Assembly: GCA_964019425.1 (NCBI GenBank)
Contig: OZ025826.1
Location: 664,796-728,795 of the forward strand
Direction of reading: 5' to 3'
Origin: Flectonema sp. DT1601
Lineage: Eukaryota; Euglenozoa; Diplonemea; Diplonemida; Diplonemidae
Length of the DNA: 64,000 nucleotides
A model generated the notes under the pieces. It was not told the origin of the DNA. It saw nothing but the letters and a program-made list of their open reading frames with translations, and did no database searches. Below, piece after piece: positions 37,095 through 52,600 of the stretch (positions within the stretch are counted from its first letter, which is position 1; each line of letters starts with the position of its first letter). The translations under genes were made by a program, and so were the position numbers.

Positions 37095-38345
37095 ATGATG
37101 AAGTTCGCAACGCTATGTGCACTTCCCCTCCTCGCGTTGGGTTTCCCGGGAGAGAAGTGCAACATGGATAAGTACCCGACTACTTACCCACCGACTCTGC
37201 AGAATATGACGATGCCTCACTACAACATCAACCTAGACCTCAACCCAGAGGAAAGATGGGCTGAGATTGCCAGTACTTACAAGACTGGTATTCACACGTT
37301 GATTAATACATTCTTGAACCACTCCATCGGAGGACCAAATACCAAACTTGGTCACCTGGTGAAGGAGTACCTTGACCTGGACCACTACCGACTTTTGGAA
37401 AAGATTGGTGATGAGTACGCTGGTGAGATTCGCGGAGTTTCAAAGTATGCGGACCTCGATATCGGATACGCCACCGTCATTCAGGCAGTCTACGAAATCG
37501 AGGGTCTCTGCACCAGCATTGTTGCACAGGACGCGGACGGCAGAATCTACCACGGACGTAACCTTGACTTTGGATTGTTCTCGGGATACAACTGGACTGA
37601 CGGAGAAGGTGGTTTCCCCGGCGAGTGGGAACTCACTGAAGCTCTTCGTCCTCTTCTCTTTACAGCGAGCTTCCAGAGAAACGGCGTCACGATCTTCAAC
37701 TCCACGCAGTTCGCAGGTTACATTGGTATCCTGACTGGTTCGAAGGGTGGTGCGTTCGGACTTACAGTTGACAGCAGGTTCGATGACAACTTCGACAAAT
37801 ACCTGATCAAGTGGTTGACTACTAACTTCACTGGAACTCTTCTCACTCTCGCTACCAGAAACGCTTTGATGACTGCCCCAACTTACGAGGCGGCCGTGCA
37901 GCAGGTATCATCTTTTAAAAGTATTGGACCATCATACATCATAATGAGTGGTATCAAACCTGGACAGGGAAGTGTCGTCACTCGTGCTCCAGATACGACT
38001 GCTCCGTTGAACTTTTGGGACCTCTCCACCAGACTCCAGAACGGTTCATACTTTGTGTTGGAGACAAACTACGACCATTGGAAGAAGGCTCCGTTCTTCG
38101 ATGACAGAAGAACTCCTGGAATGGATTGCATGGAGAACATCGGACAGGCAAACTTCAACGGGTTTGAAGATCTTTGGAAGGTACTCTCAGCTGGACCAAA
38201 CTTAAACAGATTGACTTCCTACACTTGGTTAGCGCACCCCTTAACTGGTGAATTCGTTTCATACAAGAGACGATGCATTGGAGTTCACGGAGGAAAGGGT
38301 GTTCCGGGATCTGGCACTTGGAAATACGGATGTGCTATTTGGTAA
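37095..38345 (+). CDS. Acid ceramidase-like hydrolase, array copy 2
   Basis: Encodes the same 416 residues as copy 1, including Cys139. It shares the copy 1 base variants (CCTAGACC and TTGATTAATAC near the 5' part). Confidence 0.93.
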   Translation: MMKFATLCALPLLALGFPGEKCNMDKYPTTYPPTLQNMTMPHYNINLDLNPEERWAEIASTYKTGIHTLINTFLNHSIGGPNTKLGHLVKEYLDLDHYRLLEKIGDEYAGEIRGVSKYADLDIGYATVIQAVYEIEGLCTSIVAQDADGRIYHGRNLDFGLFSGYNWTDGEGGFPGEWELTEALRPLLFTASFQRNGVTIFNSTQFAGYIGILTGSKGGAFGLTVDSRFDDNFDKYLIKWLTTNFTGTLLTLATRNALMTAPTYEAAVQQVSSFKSIGPSYIIMSGIKPGQGSVVTRAPDTTAPLNFWDLSTRLQNGSYFVLETNYDHWKKAPFFDDRRTPGMDCMENIGQANFNGFEDLWKVLSAGPNLNRLTSYTWLAHPLTGEFVSYKRRCIGVHGGKGVPGSGTWKYGCAIW

Positions 38346-39133
38346 GTATTTATGAAGGACCTCTGTTTTTCTTTTTTTTGCCCTTCAATTCAAACGTTTC
38401 TCACTCTTTCGCTTTTCCTTCCTCTCAAAGTTCAGACAACTTATTTTTCATAGTGCATTATTTATTTTTCTCGTTTGACAAACTTTGTTAATCATATTTT
38501 ATTTTATTTTGTTTTGTTTTGTTTCTCGTATCCCTTCACGTTACGCGGCACAGGGAAGTGTTTCTAATAAGCCTTCCTTGCTTTGCTGATGAATGTGTGA
38601 AGATTACAACTGTGATTGTTATTTCACGTGTCGTTATTGTAGAAGAAGTTGTCGGAACTTTTGATTGTTCTTCTTGAATAATTTTTCATTTCAATTCAAT
38701 TCAATTTTTTTCCTTTTTTTGTGTTGGAGTCTCAGCCGCCCACTTCCAGGTGTGTTTGTGTGATGTGCTGCACTTCTTGCTGATTGTCATATTTAATATC
38801 GTTTGTTTGATTTGGTAGTTAGTTATCATCTCTTCTTCTTCTTCTTCTCTTCTCTTCTTTTCCTTTTAGTTCTCGTAAAGAGAACTTCCCTCTCTTGTCT
38901 GTTGTTTGATCAATTCAGATCACTCAGTTCCTCGCACACAAAGAAAAAGAAACTTTTAATCCTTCGATCATATCGCAGTATTCCGATATTTAATATTTAG
39001 GAGCTTTTTCTTTTCATGTTGCCTTCTTCCTATTCGAAGGAAGAATCCATTTAATCTCCTATTGCAAAGTAGTGTACATTTCAAACTTAATTCAACTTAG
39101 GACGACGATGAGAGAAATAATAATAATAATAAT

Positions 39134-39223
39134 ATGGCTGGTCGGCTATTCTCCGATGAGAAATTGACAATAAAACAACAATGCAAAAGAGTTTCTTTTT
39201 GGTGCTGAAGGTTGTCGAGAAGG
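39134..39223 (+). pseudogene. MCM3 5' fragment, unit 2/3 junction
   Basis: Same fragment as at 35353, with the GGTGCTG and GTCAAGT variants. Confidence 0.85.
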
Positions 39224-39310
39224 TGTCAAGTATAATAATTATTGTTTTGTTGGGTCTTTTTTGACAGTAATTATCAAACAATTGTTAACCCCCCCCTCTC
39301 CTTCAGATAA

Positions 39311-40309
<999 letters not shown>

Positions 40310-40875
40310 AGTGGGATAACTGTGCGGCAACAGTAGCAGAGATGATGATGTGAAACCTTCCTCCCCATCTTCGGCCGAAAACCGAAAACGTGCAAATGAA
40401 GACCCTTTCTTCCAACTTTTGCTGTTAATGTGACGTCGTCTTTTGAAGTCACACTGTTTATTATAATATTTCAAGTTCAAAATATTTCTTTTCGTTCGTC
40501 GAATCGACTGCTTGAATTCCGTGTGATTCCTTTTGTTGTGTTCTCGCGTAATGCATAAACACGTTCGTGTGTTTTTCATAATTTTCCCATCTCTTCCTGA
40601 AACATCTGTCTGGGATTTGATGGCAATTTGATTGCGAGATTGATTTGATTGATTGAGAGCGGGGATGGTGTACTTCACGTTATTCTTATTAGACCAGAGA
40701 AAACACACTATTCACACATGAGAAAGGAAGAGGAGGGGGAAGGAAGGGGAGGGAATATAAAGAAGATCGTGTGTCTCATGGCACAGATGAGTAAATTACT
40801 CGTCTCGTCCTGCAAGTGTGTTTTTTGTTTCGATTTTCAATTTAATTAACCCTCAGAAAACAAAGGAAGAATAAA

Positions 40876-42126
40876 ATGATGAAGTTCGCAACGCTATGTG
40901 CACTTCCCCTCCTCGCGTTGGGTTTCCCGGGAGAGAAGTGCAACATGGATAAGTACCCGACTACTTACCCACCGACTCTGCAGAATATGACGATGCCTCA
41001 CTACAACATCAACCTGGACCTCAACCCAGAGGAAAGATGGGCTGAGATTGCCAGTACTTACAAGACTGGTATTCACACGTTGATAAATACATTCTTGAAC
41101 CACTCCATCGGAGGACCAAATACCAAACTTGGTCACCTGGTGAAGGAGTACCTTGACCTGGACCACTACCGACTTTTGGAAAAGATTGGTGATGAGTACG
41201 CTGGTGAGATTCGCGGAGTTTCAAAGTATGCGGACCTCGATATCGGATACGCCACCGTCATTCAGGCAGTCTACGAAATCGAGGGTCTCTGCACCAGCAT
41301 TGTTGCACAGGACGCGGACGGCAGAATCTACCACGGACGTAACCTTGACTTTGGATTGTTCTCGGGATACAACTGGACTGACGGAGAAGGTGGTTTCCCC
41401 GGCGAGTGGGAACTCACTGAAGCTCTTCGTCCTCTTCTCTTTACAGCGAGCTTCCAGAGAAACGGCGTCACGATCTTCAACTCCACGCAGTTCGCAGGTT
41501 ACATTGGTATCCTGACTGGTTCGAAGGGTGGTGCGTTCGGACTTACAGTTGACAGCAGGTTCGATGACAACTTCGACAAATACCTGATCAAGTGGTTGAC
41601 TACTAACTTCACTGGAACTCTTCTCACTCTCGCTACCAGAAACGCTTTGATGACTGCCCCAACTTACGAGGCGGCCGTGCAGCAGGTATCATCTTTTAAA
41701 AGTATTGGACCATCATACATCATAATGAGTGGTATCAAACCTGGACAGGGAAGTGTCGTCACTCGTGCTCCAGATACGACTGCTCCGTTGAACTTTTGGG
41801 ACCTCTCCACCAGACTCCAGAACGGTTCATACTTTGTGTTGGAGACAAACTACGACCATTGGAAGAAGGCTCCGTTCTTCGATGACAGAAGAACTCCTGG
41901 AATGGATTGCATGGAGAACATCGGACAGGCAAACTTCAACGGGTTTGAAGATCTTTGGAAGGTACTCTCAGCTGGACCAAACTTAAACAGATTGACTTCC
42001 TACACTTGGTTAGCGCACCCCTTAACTGGTGAATTCGTTTCATACAAGAGACGATGCATTGGAGTTCACGGAGGAAAGGGTGTTCCGGGATCTGGCACTT
42101 GGAAATACGGATGTGCTATTTGGTAA
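40876..42126 (+). CDS. Acid ceramidase-like hydrolase, array copy 3
   Basis: Intact, same protein as copy 1, but with the variant bases CCTGGACC and TTGATAAATAC and a preceding spacer with GAGCGGGG and GTTTCGATTTTC. These variants are shared with copy 4, not with copies 1, 2 and 5. Confidence 0.93.
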   Translation: MMKFATLCALPLLALGFPGEKCNMDKYPTTYPPTLQNMTMPHYNINLDLNPEERWAEIASTYKTGIHTLINTFLNHSIGGPNTKLGHLVKEYLDLDHYRLLEKIGDEYAGEIRGVSKYADLDIGYATVIQAVYEIEGLCTSIVAQDADGRIYHGRNLDFGLFSGYNWTDGEGGFPGEWELTEALRPLLFTASFQRNGVTIFNSTQFAGYIGILTGSKGGAFGLTVDSRFDDNFDKYLIKWLTTNFTGTLLTLATRNALMTAPTYEAAVQQVSSFKSIGPSYIIMSGIKPGQGSVVTRAPDTTAPLNFWDLSTRLQNGSYFVLETNYDHWKKAPFFDDRRTPGMDCMENIGQANFNGFEDLWKVLSAGPNLNRLTSYTWLAHPLTGEFVSYKRRCIGVHGGKGVPGSGTWKYGCAIW

Positions 42127-42914
42127 GTATTTATGAAGGACCTCTGTTTTTCTTTTTTTTGCCCTTCAATTCAAACGTTTCTCACTCTTTCGCTTTTCCT
42201 TCCTCTCAAAGTTCAGACAACTTATTTTTCATAGTGCATTATTTATTTTTCTCGTTTGACAAACTTTGTTAATCATATTTTATTTTATTTTGTTTTGTTT
42301 TGTTTCTCGTATCCCTTCACGTTACGCGGCACAGGGAAGTGTTTCTAATAAGCCTTCCTTGCTTTGCTGATGAATGTGTGAAGATTACAACTGTGATTGT
42401 TATTTCACGTGTCGTTATTGTAGAAGAAGTTGTCGGAACTTTTGATTGTTCTTCTTGAATAATTTTTCATTTCAATTCAATTCAATTTTTTTCCTTTTTT
42501 TGTGTTGGAGTCTCAGCCGCCCACTTCCAGGTGTGTTTGTGTGATGTGCTGCACTTCTTGCTGATTGTCATATTTAATATCGTTTGTTTGATTTGGTAGT
42601 TAGTTATCATCTCTTCTTCTTCTTCTTCTCTTCTCTTCTTTTCCTTTTAGTTCTCGTAAAGAGAACTTCCCTCTCTTGTCTGTTGTTTGATCAATTCAGA
42701 TCACTCAGTTCCTCGCACACAAAGAAAAAGAAACTTTTAATCCTTCGATCATATCGCAGTATTCCGATATTTAATATTTAGGAGCTTTTTCTTTTCATGT
42801 TGCCTTCTTCCTATTCGAAGGAAGAATCCATTTAATCTCCTATTGCAAAGTAGTGTACATTTCAAACTTAATTCAACTTAGGACGACGATGAGAGAAATA
42901 ATAATAATAATAAT

Positions 42915-43004
42915 ATGGCTGGTCGGCTATTCTCCGATGAGAAATTGACAATAAAACAACAATGCAAAAGAGTTTCTTTTTGGTACTGAAGGTTGTCGAG
43001 AAGG
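42915..43004 (+). pseudogene. MCM3 5' fragment, unit 3/4 junction
   Basis: Same fragment, with the GGTACTG and GTCAAAT variants. GTCAAAT also matches the native flank at 31664. Confidence 0.85.
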
Positions 43005-43091
43005 TGTCAAATATAATAATTATTGTTTTGTTGGGTCTTTTTTGACAGTAATTATCAAACAATTGTTAACCCCCCCCTCTCCTTCAGATAA

Positions 43092-47299
<4,208 letters not shown>

Positions 47300-47379
47300 A
47301 TAGGTCGGAAAAGTGTCGCATCATCCGACAGAGCTGTCTTTGTACAGACTGGGTGACGGCACTCAAAACTAATCATATA
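47300..47379 (+). other. LINE copy A 3' untranslated end
   Basis: Two short hairpins follow the stop: GACCTA-GA-TAGGTC overlapping it, and GACAG-AG-CTGTC near 47329. The end is AAAACTAATCATATA with no poly(A). The second hairpin has the same stem as in copy B with a different loop base. Confidence 0.6.
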
Positions 47380-47399
47380 CGGATGTAACGGAGGCCTAA
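47380..47399 (+). repeat. LINE target site, copy 2 (20 bp)
   Basis: An exact repeat of the 20-bp target, lying between the two LINEs. It is both the 3' duplication of copy A and the 5' duplication of copy B, showing that the same site was used twice. Confidence 0.95.
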
Positions 47400-47464
47400 G
47401 GGAGCTGTGCATTTGCCTCCTCGGGGCGCTCCTGGACACCGGAAACGGTAGACCGAAAGATGCA
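47400..47464 (+). ncRNA. HDV-like self-cleaving ribozyme at LINE 5' end
   Basis: The sequence fits the nested double pseudoknot of hepatitis-delta-like ribozymes. P1: 47400-47405 (GGGAGC) with 47428-47433 (GCUCCU), giving a G-U wobble at the cleavage site as in HDV. P2: 47408-47413 with 47459-47464 (UGCAUU / GAUGCA). P3: 47415-47417 with 47425-47427 (GCC / GGC), loop UCCUCGG. P1.1: GG at 47434-47435 with the loop C pair at 47419-47420. P4: 47438-47441 with 47446-47449 (ACCG / CGGU), GAAA tetraloop. The P4-P2 joiner holds C454-G-A-A (47454-47457), matching the catalytic C75 region of HDV. Cleavage would fall exactly between the target duplication and the element. Several LINE families (R2, L1Tc, RTE) carry such ribozymes. 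The fold is derived by eye. Confidence 0.8.
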
Positions 47465-47701
47465 GAGGCACCGACAGCACCACCAGCACCGTCAACACCA
47501 CCAAACACCAACAAACCGCCGGACCCCGCCAGGCGAGAAGGATGGAAGGTCCCTAACGGAGACCCAGCAACACCGCGCAAGGAACGGAACCGGAGAGCAC
47601 ACGCTCTCAACGGAAACGGGCCAAAGCCCTCGCCTTCTACCAAAAAAAGGGCGAAGGGAGGATCCGAATCCTCCTCAGAGGAAGACCCATCTCTGAGAGG
47701 G

Positions 47702-49612
47702 ATGCTCCAGGAGAGCCAGGAGCAAGCGAAGAAGGACAGGGAGGAAGCGAAGGAGCTGCGTCTCCAGATCGGTACGCTGCTGAAGCGACTCGACGGAATG
47801 GCGGAGCAGCTGAAGAAGAGCTCAGAGCAAGCGGAGAAGGAAGCCGAACGTAGGGAGCGAAGGGAACAGGTACTCCATAAGAACTACCTGGACCTCGAGG
47901 AGAGGTCGAGACGCGTCTTCGCGGAGAAGGAAAAAGAAGCGAAGGCGACGGCGACACGGGCGAAAGAAGAGACCGCACAGGCGATCAAAACATTACGCGA
48001 AGAACATGCCAAGCAGGTGGAGGCCCTGATGGCGGAAAAGACGGAAGGACCGAGGACGAAGAAAATCGTCAAGAAGAAGAAGAAGGAGGAGAAGGCGGCG
48101 GATGGCGACACCGTCATGGGCGGCGAAGAGTTGGCGGCGGTGTCCGAGGCCGACCAACTCGGCCAGACGGAAACCCACCAACTCAACGCGGAGGAGGGGA
48201 AGGAAAGGAAGGCCGCAATGACTCTGCGGAAGAAGGAGTTGGAGACGAAGGCGGAGGAGGAACTGCTGGGGAGGATGAAAGCCAGCGCGGCCCAGATCAA
48301 GTGGGAACAGGAAGAGAAGAGAGAGAAGGAGGCGACGGAAGGCTGGTCCCTACGGCAGGGGGACTGGTACTCGACAGTGAGATCAGTCGAGGAGATGGAG
48401 AAGGAGAAGCGGGGAGTGGCGTTGATGACGGCCGGTACCGCAAGAAAATGGATCGCGCGGCGGGTGGCACTGTCGGCGTGGGAGTGTCTCAGCCTGGTGA
48501 CGATATCACAGGTAACGGAGACCAGTAGATCGGAACAGGTGCTCCTGGAAAAAAAGGAGGGGAAGGAAGGATCCGCGATCCAGACGAGGATAACCATCGT
48601 CTGGATCACGGATCTAGGAAAGGAGGCCCAGATGAAGGGCATTGTTGGATCGGGAGGCGTCGCTCCCACGACCGAATTGGTCGTGAGGGCGACCAAGAAG
48701 AGATGCTCGGCGGAGGACTGGAAACGATTCCAGCGAAACCCGAAGAGAGTCACAACCTGCCTGAGGGAAATGAAGGGTTTCGTGGACGGATATTTACCCA
48801 GGATAAACCCAGAAGAAGCTTCGGCCGTAGTAAGGGTTAGAGAGGAAGAAGTGGAGACCTTCCTTCGGACATCCGGAAAAGCCGGGGTTTTCGTGATGGA
48901 GAAATCCAGGAACGAAAACAGAGCTATCATCTGGCTCCCGGGCGAAGAAAAACTGGACGATGCTCTGGTGAAAGCCGAGGAGGACCCGAACTGCATCGGA
49001 CTGGTGCAGAACAAAGACGGCCTGGGAATGAGGGTGAGGAGATCCGGAGAGAACACCTCCAGGAGGAAGCTGGGCATCCCAGCGAAAATGCCAGAAGCGA
49101 AGGTTAGCGGCATACCGCTGGGGATGACTGCCGATGAGGCAGTCAAACAGCTGATAGCTGAGGAGGGATGGGACGTCAGGAAGACCTGGGAAGGAGTGAG
49201 AGACGGTACCCGCTGGATGATTGTGAGGGGCCCGGAGAGGGAGACCGACACCGTTGCGGTGGGAGGGAAGCTCTGTCTTGTCGAGAAGGTGGGACAGAAG
49301 CCGAAACAAAATGGTGTGAAACGCGTTGTAGCAACACCACCCGAAACGCGAAAAGACCCGACGGAGAACAACGGGAAGCGATACTGCAAGACCGACTTCC
49401 TGAAGTTCCATGGGAAGAAGAAGGGATCGAAGCTCTGGAGGGACGCTGGAAGATCGGATACACCGAACACACCACCGAAACCACCTCAAGCACAAACACA
49501 ACCGCCACCGAAACCAACGCAACAACAGAAACCGACGGCGGGATCCTCACTGGAAGCGAGAATGGAGAGGTTGGAACTACTGCTGGCGGCTGTTCTGGAG
49601 AAATCGCAATGA
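47702..49612 (+). CDS. LINE copy B ORF1 (coiled-coil nucleic-acid-binding type)
   Basis: 636 codons from the first ATG. The N-terminal ~120 residues are a charged coiled coil (LLKRLDGMAEQLKKSSEQAEKEAERRERREQ in part), followed by a Lys-rich stretch (KKIVKKKKKEEK), a mixed region with no zinc knuckle, a Pro/Gln-rich linker and a short C-terminal helix (LEARMERLELLLAAVLEK). LINE ORF1 proteins coat the RNA; the coiled coil fits that, but no RRM or CCHC is clear. The frame has no stop for another 101 codons upstream, back through the ribozyme to the target site, so the real N-terminus may be longer. It overlaps ORF2 by ATGA. Confidence 0.85.
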   Translation: MLQESQEQAKKDREEAKELRLQIGTLLKRLDGMAEQLKKSSEQAEKEAERRERREQVLHKNYLDLEERSRRVFAEKEKEAKATATRAKEETAQAIKTLREEHAKQVEALMAEKTEGPRTKKIVKKKKKEEKAADGDTVMGGEELAAVSEADQLGQTETHQLNAEEGKERKAAMTLRKKELETKAEEELLGRMKASAAQIKWEQEEKREKEATEGWSLRQGDWYSTVRSVEEMEKEKRGVALMTAGTARKWIARRVALSAWECLSLVTISQVTETSRSEQVLLEKKEGKEGSAIQTRITIVWITDLGKEAQMKGIVGSGGVAPTTELVVRATKKRCSAEDWKRFQRNPKRVTTCLREMKGFVDGYLPRINPEEASAVVRVREEEVETFLRTSGKAGVFVMEKSRNENRAIIWLPGEEKLDDALVKAEEDPNCIGLVQNKDGLGMRVRRSGENTSRRKLGIPAKMPEAKVSGIPLGMTADEAVKQLIAEEGWDVRKTWEGVRDGTRWMIVRGPERETDTVAVGGKLCLVEKVGQKPKQNGVKRVVATPPETRKDPTENNGKRYCKTDFLKFHGKKKGSKLWRDAGRSDTPNTPPKPPQAQTQPPPKPTQQQKPTAGSSLEARMERLELLLAAVLEKSQ

Positions 49613-52600
49613 CTCGGAACCTCCACAACACAGAAAGAAGAGGAAGCGGCTGGACCGACACAGGACGGATTGGGGACGACAACGCAACAATGAGACTCCC
49701 TTCGGAATTCTCGGTGGCAACGGTGAATACCACGACGATGATGAAAAACGTCGCAGCGGTGATAGCGCTGGACGCCGACATCATCCTAGTGCAAGAGACA
49801 CTTCTTTCTGAAACAGAACAGAAGAAGATGCTCAAACAACTCGAACGAGAGGGCTGGTCGGCGGTCTTCAGCAAACCCTCCGAAAGGAGAAGAATCGACG
49901 AACGGTCTTACAAGACCACGGGTGGAGTAGCGGTCCTCGCGAAACACAACGCTCCGATTAGAAGGATCAGAGGACCGAAGGTACTCGAAGACTCCGGAAG
50001 ATACGTACACGCTGGCGTAGCATACGGAAAAGGCAAGGTTCTACATGCAATTTCATTCTACGGAGATGTACGATCAGAAGCGAACACGGAAGAACTCCTG
50101 AAATTGACTCTCCGGGAAGCGGCAGCGCTGGGGGATGTGCCAGTGTTGATCGGTGGTGATTTCAACATGGACACCCGCGAATCCGCTTGCATTCAACTAG
50201 CGACGAGCCAAGGACTTTGGACCGATTGCGCGGTAGCGATGAACAGCGCCGAACCGACCTGCACGGGCGGACTGGGTTTGAGAAGAATCGACGCCGTCCT
50301 GTTGAACAACACGGCTGCGGCGGCCATAACAGCGGAGTCTAGGACCCAGACTCTAAGCGACACCGGAATCCCGACACATAAACCGGTGATGGTCAACCAC
50401 CTACGACTGAAGGCATACGACGGGAAGACACAATATATGCCGAAACCCAGGCAATTCGACACGGAGCATCTACGTCCGGATGTGAAGCTTGCTCGGAAGA
50501 TCTTGAAGGATTCGAACCGGGATTGGGAGAAGGCATGTGCAGCGAAGAACACCGACTCGATGCTGCGGATCATCGGGAACGACGTCGAGGAATACTTTTT
50601 GAAGAAGAACGACATCTCCGATAAAGAGAGGAAGAAATACCTCGGAAGAGGGAAAGCCCAAACGCCGAAGAACCGTTCCCGCGCACCGAAACAAGCAGGG
50701 ACGAACGGAGCACTGGACGGTTGGACGGTGAACAACCTACGACTGCTAAGGATTCTGGAAGAACTGAGGAGATTGATGAAAGACCAGGAAGGACCCTCCG
50801 TGACTCCAACCACAATCGAACACTTGTGGAAGAAGGCGAAGAAGACCGACCCGACGCTCCCGGAAGAGATCCCGGATAGGGAAGGCATCACCAGGCAATG
50901 CAATGATCTGAGAAGGGAACAAACGAGTTCCCTGACGGACATAAAGCATGAGCGCGTGAGGATGTGGAAACGCAGGATGGTGGACTGCTGGTACGAGGAT
51001 CCGGGAAGGATCTTCCGTTGGGTGAAGGACGCCCATCAGACACAGACCCTCTTGATGCAAAAGGAAGACGGCAACTGGACGGCGAATTGCGGAGAAATGG
51101 ATGCGGAGATGCAGAATGCCTGGAGAGACATATTGCAGAAATACCGCGAGGATCCGCAACCGGACTGGGAATCGTTTCGTGAGAGATACGGCAAGTATAT
51201 CGAGAACCATCCGATGATATGCGAAGACATCTCGGAGAAAGATGTGAAGGAAGCGCTGTCGAGAACGAGCTCGCGGAAGGCAGCTGGAACCGACGGATTC
51301 CGTGTCTCAGAATTGAAAGCACTCCCGGAGATCATGCTACCGAGAATAGCGTTCTTTCTCAACACCGTGGAGGAGATGGGATGGCCTGAAGCGATGCTAT
51401 GCGCACTGGTGTCAACGATTCCGAAAGGAGCAGGAACAGGCCCTCTGGAACAGCGACCAATCACGGTAACCTCGGCGCTGTACAGGCTCTGGGGTGCGAT
51501 CAGACTGAAGACTGACGTGATGGATTGGCAAGAAGAATGGGCCCACAAAGGCCAAACCGGATTCAGGAAGGGGAAATCAACCCACGACCTGAGTTGGAAA
51601 CTGGCTTTGGAAGTGGAACTAGCTACCCTGTCCGGGAAAGAAATCGCGGGGGTTACCACCGACTTCAAGAAATGCTTCGACCTGGTACCGCACGGCATCC
51701 TCTTAAGTTTGGTTGAAGCCATGGGGATCTCGGATAGGATATTGAAACCTATTCGGGACGTCTACGACAACCTGACCAGGAGGTTCAAATTCGCATCGGG
51801 GGTCGGAAAGCCATTCAAAACCACCAATGGAATACTGCAAGGTTGCCCTCTGAGCGTAGTGCTGTTCAATGCACTATGCTCTATCCTCAGCAAGGCGATT
51901 GAGCAAGAATCGGGTATCAAGCCTGAATCGTACGCGGATGATCTGACGCTGGTGGGAGCCAGAGAAGACCTACAGAAGGGTGTCGACATCGTAGCCGAAT
52001 ACTGCACAGTGACGGGACAACAGCTGGCACCTCACAAATGCAACTGGTTCTCCAACCGGGAAGAGAACGGACACAAGATAGAGATGAACGGAGTGACCCT
52101 CGAATTCTCGAAACACGTCGACATCGTAGGAAGTCACATCGAGATGAACGGGAACACCCGCCGTACGGGTCAGGGAAGGATCACGAAGGAACTCCTCGAG
52201 AGAGCGAGAAGGATCAAACTGCTACCCCTGAAGTATCACAAGAGAGCAATGATCGCGACCGCAGCTGTCATGACGAGCGCCCTGTTCGGCATAGAGCTGT
52301 ACCAGCCAGATCAGAAACGACTGGGTCAGCTGAAAAGTACGATGGCAGCAGCGATCTTTAATAGGAAGGTAAAAGGGAGTAAACTATCGAACACGATAGG
52401 ATTATCACTACTGTGCAAGGGACACTGCGTGAACCCGGACACCTATATAACCTACAACAGGCTATCGATGTTCGTACGGATGCTCGACAAATTCCGAGAA
52501 AGAATAATCGATACATGGAGGAAGGCGAAAGAATCCACCCGAACGAGAGGCCCTATCGGATTGGTGATGGAATCACTACGGAGAATGGGATGGAGCTGGG

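Noticed and set aside
47380-47399. LINE pair as one element with an internal repeat
   Set aside because: The 20 bases between the copies are host cathepsin codons, identical to the empty sites in other units, so they are target duplication, not element sequence.
47884-49470. 528-codon open frame on the minus strand opposite LINE ORF1
   Set aside because: It is the mirror of a GC-rich, Lys/Glu-rich coding region; its Ser/Phe/Leu-rich translation has no domain, and the + strand ORF has a clear role.
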